Source: Botryococcus braunii (Eukaryota; Chlorophyta; Trebouxiophyceae). From it: 17,500 bases of DNA. The notes under the pieces were generated by a model. That model searched no databases, had not been told where the DNA came from, and saw only the letters and a list, made by a program, of their open reading frames with translations. Position numbers and translations under genes: made by a program. Within the stretch, counting starts at the first letter, position 1. Each line of letters starts with the position of its first letter. This document shows positions 16,917 through 17,500 of the stretch, piece after piece. The stretch covers positions 519,422-536,921 of the forward strand of contig KV908389.1 in assembly GCA_002005505.1 (NCBI GenBank), read 5' to 3'.

Positions 16917-17109
16917 GGAGTACTTCCCCAGCTCAGCAATGCACGCAGCAGAGGTGGGTTCAACGTACCGCCTTCACAATACCTCGAGCAGCCAGCCTCT
17001 TCAAGAGAGCCGCAGGAAGGCCTTTTTTTGCAGGAGCTGCTGCTGCAGGTGCTGCCGGCGGGACCAATGGGACCGTTCCTGGTGCCGCAGGTTCCTCCTG
17101 ATCGCTCCC
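10342..17109 (-). CDS. PQBP1: PQBP1-like splicing cofactor, five exons, 5' partial
   Basis: Homologue of polyglutamine-binding protein 1, a nuclear WW protein that links transcription and splicing and binds the U5 15-kD protein through its C-terminus. Exons in transcript order are 17109-16969, 16616-16280, 12189-12001, 11478-11291 and 10527-10342 (stop TGA 10344-10342). They encode about 346 residues. The order is an N-terminal helix ([12 protein letters not shown]), WW1, a proline-rich spacer, WW2, an unidentified segment ([14 protein letters not shown]), then the conserved C-terminal block. All introns are GT-AG and all phases agree. Two WW domains occur where human PQBP1 has one. The first exon or exons, with the start codon, lie beyond the right edge. 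The family is secure; the exact start of the 11291-11478 exon is not. Confidence 0.9.
10795..10846. repeat. Poly-C / poly-G inverted repeat (hairpin) in intron 4
   Basis: TATC plus about 13 C, a short AATTTTT spacer, then eight G, a C, five G and ATGATA. The two arms are nearly complementary, giving a stem of about 15 bp. It lies inside the 763-bp last intron of the PQBP1-like gene (10528-11290). Confidence 0.8.
11291..11478 (-). CDS. PQBP1: PQBP1-like gene, penultimate exon
   Basis: Ends [10 protein letters not shown] followed by a consensus donor GTACGT (CCG|GTACGT, exon end 11291). The next exon continues SSYSDAPRG, as in PQBP1 of other species. The upstream part is charged and unrecognised ([16 protein letters not shown]). 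Three acceptors keep the phase: exon starts at 11478, 11430 or 11418. I list the longest, because the extra residues look coding-like. Only the start is uncertain. Confidence 0.75.
11696..11908. repeat. (CCTG)n-(TG)n microsatellite in intron 3
   Basis: Short CCTG/CGTG repeats pass into about 85 TG units with scattered interruptions (CTCCG, GGTG, TATG), then a run of 12 G. It lies in the 522-bp intron between exons 11291-11478 and 12001-12189. In the transcript it reads (CA)n. Confidence 0.95.
11951..11995. repeat. (TG)n-poly(G) tract beside a splice donor
   Basis: About 13 TG units followed by GGG T and about 12 G, ending a few bases from the donor of exon 12001-12189. In the transcript the intron begins GTACTG, then about 13 C (with one A), then (CA)n. 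Confidence 0.95.
12001..12189 (-). CDS. PQBP1: PQBP1-like gene, exon completing WW2
   Basis: Begins GA, which completes a split Gly codon, then ITQWERPEG, the second half of WW2. It continues to [18 protein letters not shown] and ends AAP plus one base at a strong donor (CAG|GTACTG). The length of 189 nt fits the phases of both neighbours. An internal acceptor (CTTTCAG, exon from 12107) has a better pyrimidine tract but would lose the WW2 end and break phase. The GLGYYKD segment looks conserved, but I cannot assign it. Confidence 0.88.
12250..13133. repeat. 47-bp minisatellite, 17 phased copies
   Basis: A 47-bp unit built from GTACTC, GTACTT, GTACTG and TTACTTAYG blocks. An anchor base recurs every 47 bp from 12287 to 13039 with no length drift. 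Most copies are identical; copies 3, 5, 9 and 15 share a C-to-T change (GTACTTGTACTT), and copy 1 has ACG for ATG. Degenerate edges extend to about 12250 and 13133. Each unit has five GTAC sites. It lies in the 4.1-kb intron of the PQBP1-like gene. Confidence 0.96.
13134..14164. other. Intronic stretch without recognised features
   Basis: Part of the 4.1-kb intron. Short open frames occur on both strands, but none resembles a known protein and no splice-bounded exon is obvious. A G-rich run (13597-13630) is the only simple sequence. Confidence 0.5.
14165..14235 (+). tRNA. trnK-UUU: tRNA-Lys (anticodon UUU)
   Basis: A 71-base cloverleaf. The acceptor stem GCCACAG/CTGCGGC has one A:C mismatch at pair 4. 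The D stem GCTC/GAGC has a 7-base loop. The anticodon stem CAAGG/CCTTG encloses the loop CTTTTAA (anticodon TTT, lysine). The T stem is GTGGG/CCCAC with loop TTCGATC. The A box (TAGCTCAGTGGTAGAGC) and B box (GGTTCGATCCC) for RNA polymerase III are intact, and no CCA is encoded, as in nuclear genes. The anticodon arm matches green-plant lysine tRNAs. The gene lies in the PQBP1 intron on the opposite strand. The mismatch and the short D loop leave open a degenerate copy or the head of a tRNA-derived SINE. Confidence 0.88.
14250..14372. repeat. Polypyrimidine then polypurine tract
   Basis: A T/C tract containing a direct repeat (CCCCC, seven T, GTCGTG, four T; twice in tandem) runs to about 14347. 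It is followed by an A-rich strand (about 20 A with one G) ending in GGGA. The last C4T4 and the following A-rich part are near mirror complements. Confidence 0.8.
14254..14271 (+). terminator. Pol III T-run terminators
   Basis: Six T at 14254-14259 and seven T at 14265-14271 follow the tRNA by 18 and 29 bases. Runs of four or more T stop RNA polymerase III. They lie in a longer pyrimidine tract, so a chance origin is possible. Confidence 0.6.
14373..15179. other. Intronic stretch without recognised features
   Basis: Part of the 4.1-kb intron. A run of about 16 G lies at 14696-14712. Frames on both strands are short and not recognised, and I see no RNA gene. Confidence 0.5.
15180..15494. repeat. 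21-bp minisatellite, about 15 copies in two subfamilies
   Basis: Copies up to about 15367 have the core GTTACCTGAGGTGCC. From 15368 on they read CTTRTGTGAGGTCCC before the type reverts near the end. The period is 21 bp, except for one 20-bp copy at 15306 and an expanded copy at 15452. The period gives heptapeptide frames (LPEVPxA on +, RLKGPHT on -) that are not genes. It lies in the 4.1-kb intron. Confidence 0.9.
15495..15995. other. Intronic stretch without recognised features
   Basis: Part of the 4.1-kb intron. A forward frame of about 230 codons crosses it (15552-16247), but the sequence is not recognised and its end is pure microsatellite. No splice-bounded exon or RNA gene is evident. 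Confidence 0.5.
15996..16192. repeat. Compound (CT)n-(TG)n-(CG)n microsatellite
   Basis: CT repeats (to about 16018), TG repeats (to about 16093), then a block of GCGCGCGCGTGCGTGCAAGC-like sequence present twice in tandem at about 33-bp spacing, ending in a run of about 12 G. It starts about 90 bp inside the 4.1-kb intron on the transcript side, where it reads (CA)n. Confidence 0.95.
16280..16616 (-). CDS. PQBP1: PQBP1-like gene, WW exon
   Basis: The acceptor has a T-rich tract (TACTGCTTCAG) with exon start 16616; the donor is AAAG|GTCTGC with exon end 16280. The length is 337 nt, from phase 0 to phase 1. It encodes EENGDAG, an Ala/Gly/Ser-rich spacer, and WW1 (LPPGW ... VYYYN ... RSWTRP). 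A Pro-rich linker with seven consecutive Pro and the first part of WW2 (LPPGW ... VYYFNFSK) follow. WW domains bind proline-rich partners; the Pro run between the two could bind in cis or attract profilin/WW partners. That last point is inference. Confidence 0.93.
16842..16915. repeat. (CA)n microsatellite in intron 1
   Basis: About 36 CA units with one CC interruption at 16848-16849. It lies in the 352-bp intron 16617-16968 of the PQBP1-like gene, where the transcript reads (GU)n. Frames over it are artefacts. Confidence 0.97.
16969..17109 (-). CDS. PQBP1: PQBP1-like gene, first visible exon
   Basis: Encodes 47 residues: [10 protein letters not shown], an Ala/Pro-rich stretch, then [20 protein letters not shown]. 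The last part matches the N-terminal helix of PQBP1 (a leucine-rich L..RLA.RGI.K pattern). The donor is GCG|GTACGT; the acceptor TTACAG follows a T-rich tract, with exon start 17109. Phase 0 at both ends joins to EENGDAG. A second acceptor 12 bases further in (GATCAG|GAG) is possible. No start codon in this exon, so the 5' end lies beyond the window. Confidence 0.85.
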
Positions 17110-17350
17110 CTGTAAGCCCCACCCCACCAGAAAAAGTGGATCACCGACCCTGCACAACACAACAGCTTGGTTCCCTGCTGACCCTACCCTCAACCCACAC
17201 CCCCCACGTATAAAATAAAGAGAAATAGATAAATCGATTAATGAATGAAAGAAAGAAAACTAAATATACAAAACAAAAAATGATTAAAAAAATGAATGAA
17301 TTAATCAATGAACGAATGAAACAAACAAACACGTGAACGAACAAATGAAC
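17110..17350. other. 5' intron sequence, AT-rich, no gene
   Basis: This should be intron of the PQBP1-like gene, because the exon at 16969-17109 starts at an acceptor. From about 17210 it becomes AT-rich with degenerate GAAT/GAAA/AACA tetranucleotides. No exon is recognised. Confidence 0.5.
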
Positions 17351-17429
17351 GAACGGACGGATGGATGGATGGATGGATTGATGGATGGATGGATGGATGG
17401 ATTGATGGATGGATGGATGGATGGATAAG

Positions 17430-17500
<71 letters not shown>
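17351..17500. repeat. (GGAT)n then (GATA)n microsatellite
   Basis: About 18 GGAT units with ATTG interruptions (17353-17427) pass into at least 17 GATA units (17430-17500). The GATA repeat runs off the window edge, so its true length is unknown. Confidence 0.97.

Overview
This is a eukaryotic nuclear window, most likely from the green lineage (Viridiplantae, plausibly an alga). The evidence is a spliceosomal gene with GT-AG introns, an intact Ty1/copia retrotransposon, a nuclear-type tRNA-Lys(UUU) whose anticodon arm is of the kind found in green plants, and a PQBP1 C-terminus that reads like plant versions. The lineage call is an inference; no organellar, bacterial or viral genome is indicated. 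The DNA is very rich in microsatellites, minisatellites and homopolymeric G/C runs.

Layout. 1-1709: no gene seen; a (TG)n tract and a CCCGGGG-rich minisatellite. 1710-8955: a complete copia element on the + strand, with 5-bp CATTA target duplications, two 879-bp LTRs that I could not tell apart, a primer-binding site that fits the anticodon half of initiator tRNA-Met, one uninterrupted 1714-codon gag-pol frame, and a polypurine tract. 8956-10341: no gene; poly-C, trinucleotide-rich DNA, a 40-bp and a 21-bp minisatellite.

10342-17109 (and beyond the right edge), minus strand: a split gene that I assemble as a homologue of PQBP1, the polyglutamine-binding splicing cofactor. Five coding exons are visible (about 346 codons) and the start codon lies outside the window. 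Phases match at all four introns. The second WW domain is restored exactly across a 4.1-kb intron, and the C-terminal block (DPMDP / SSYSDAPRG / [13 protein letters not shown]) is diagnostic. The 4.1-kb intron holds a tRNA-Lys gene on the opposite strand, a 47-bp minisatellite of 17 phased copies, a 21-bp minisatellite and a compound GT/GC microsatellite. The gene and the retrotransposon converge tail to tail.

Most of the long open frames outside these two genes are satellite artefacts: TG repeats give Cys-Val or Thr-His frames, and the 47-bp array is open in all three forward frames. I did not find a wholly new multi-gene system. The most interesting items are the half-tRNA priming site and the 141-bp internal duplication in the LTR, complementary GU/CA tracts flanking a WW exon, and the intronic tRNA gene.
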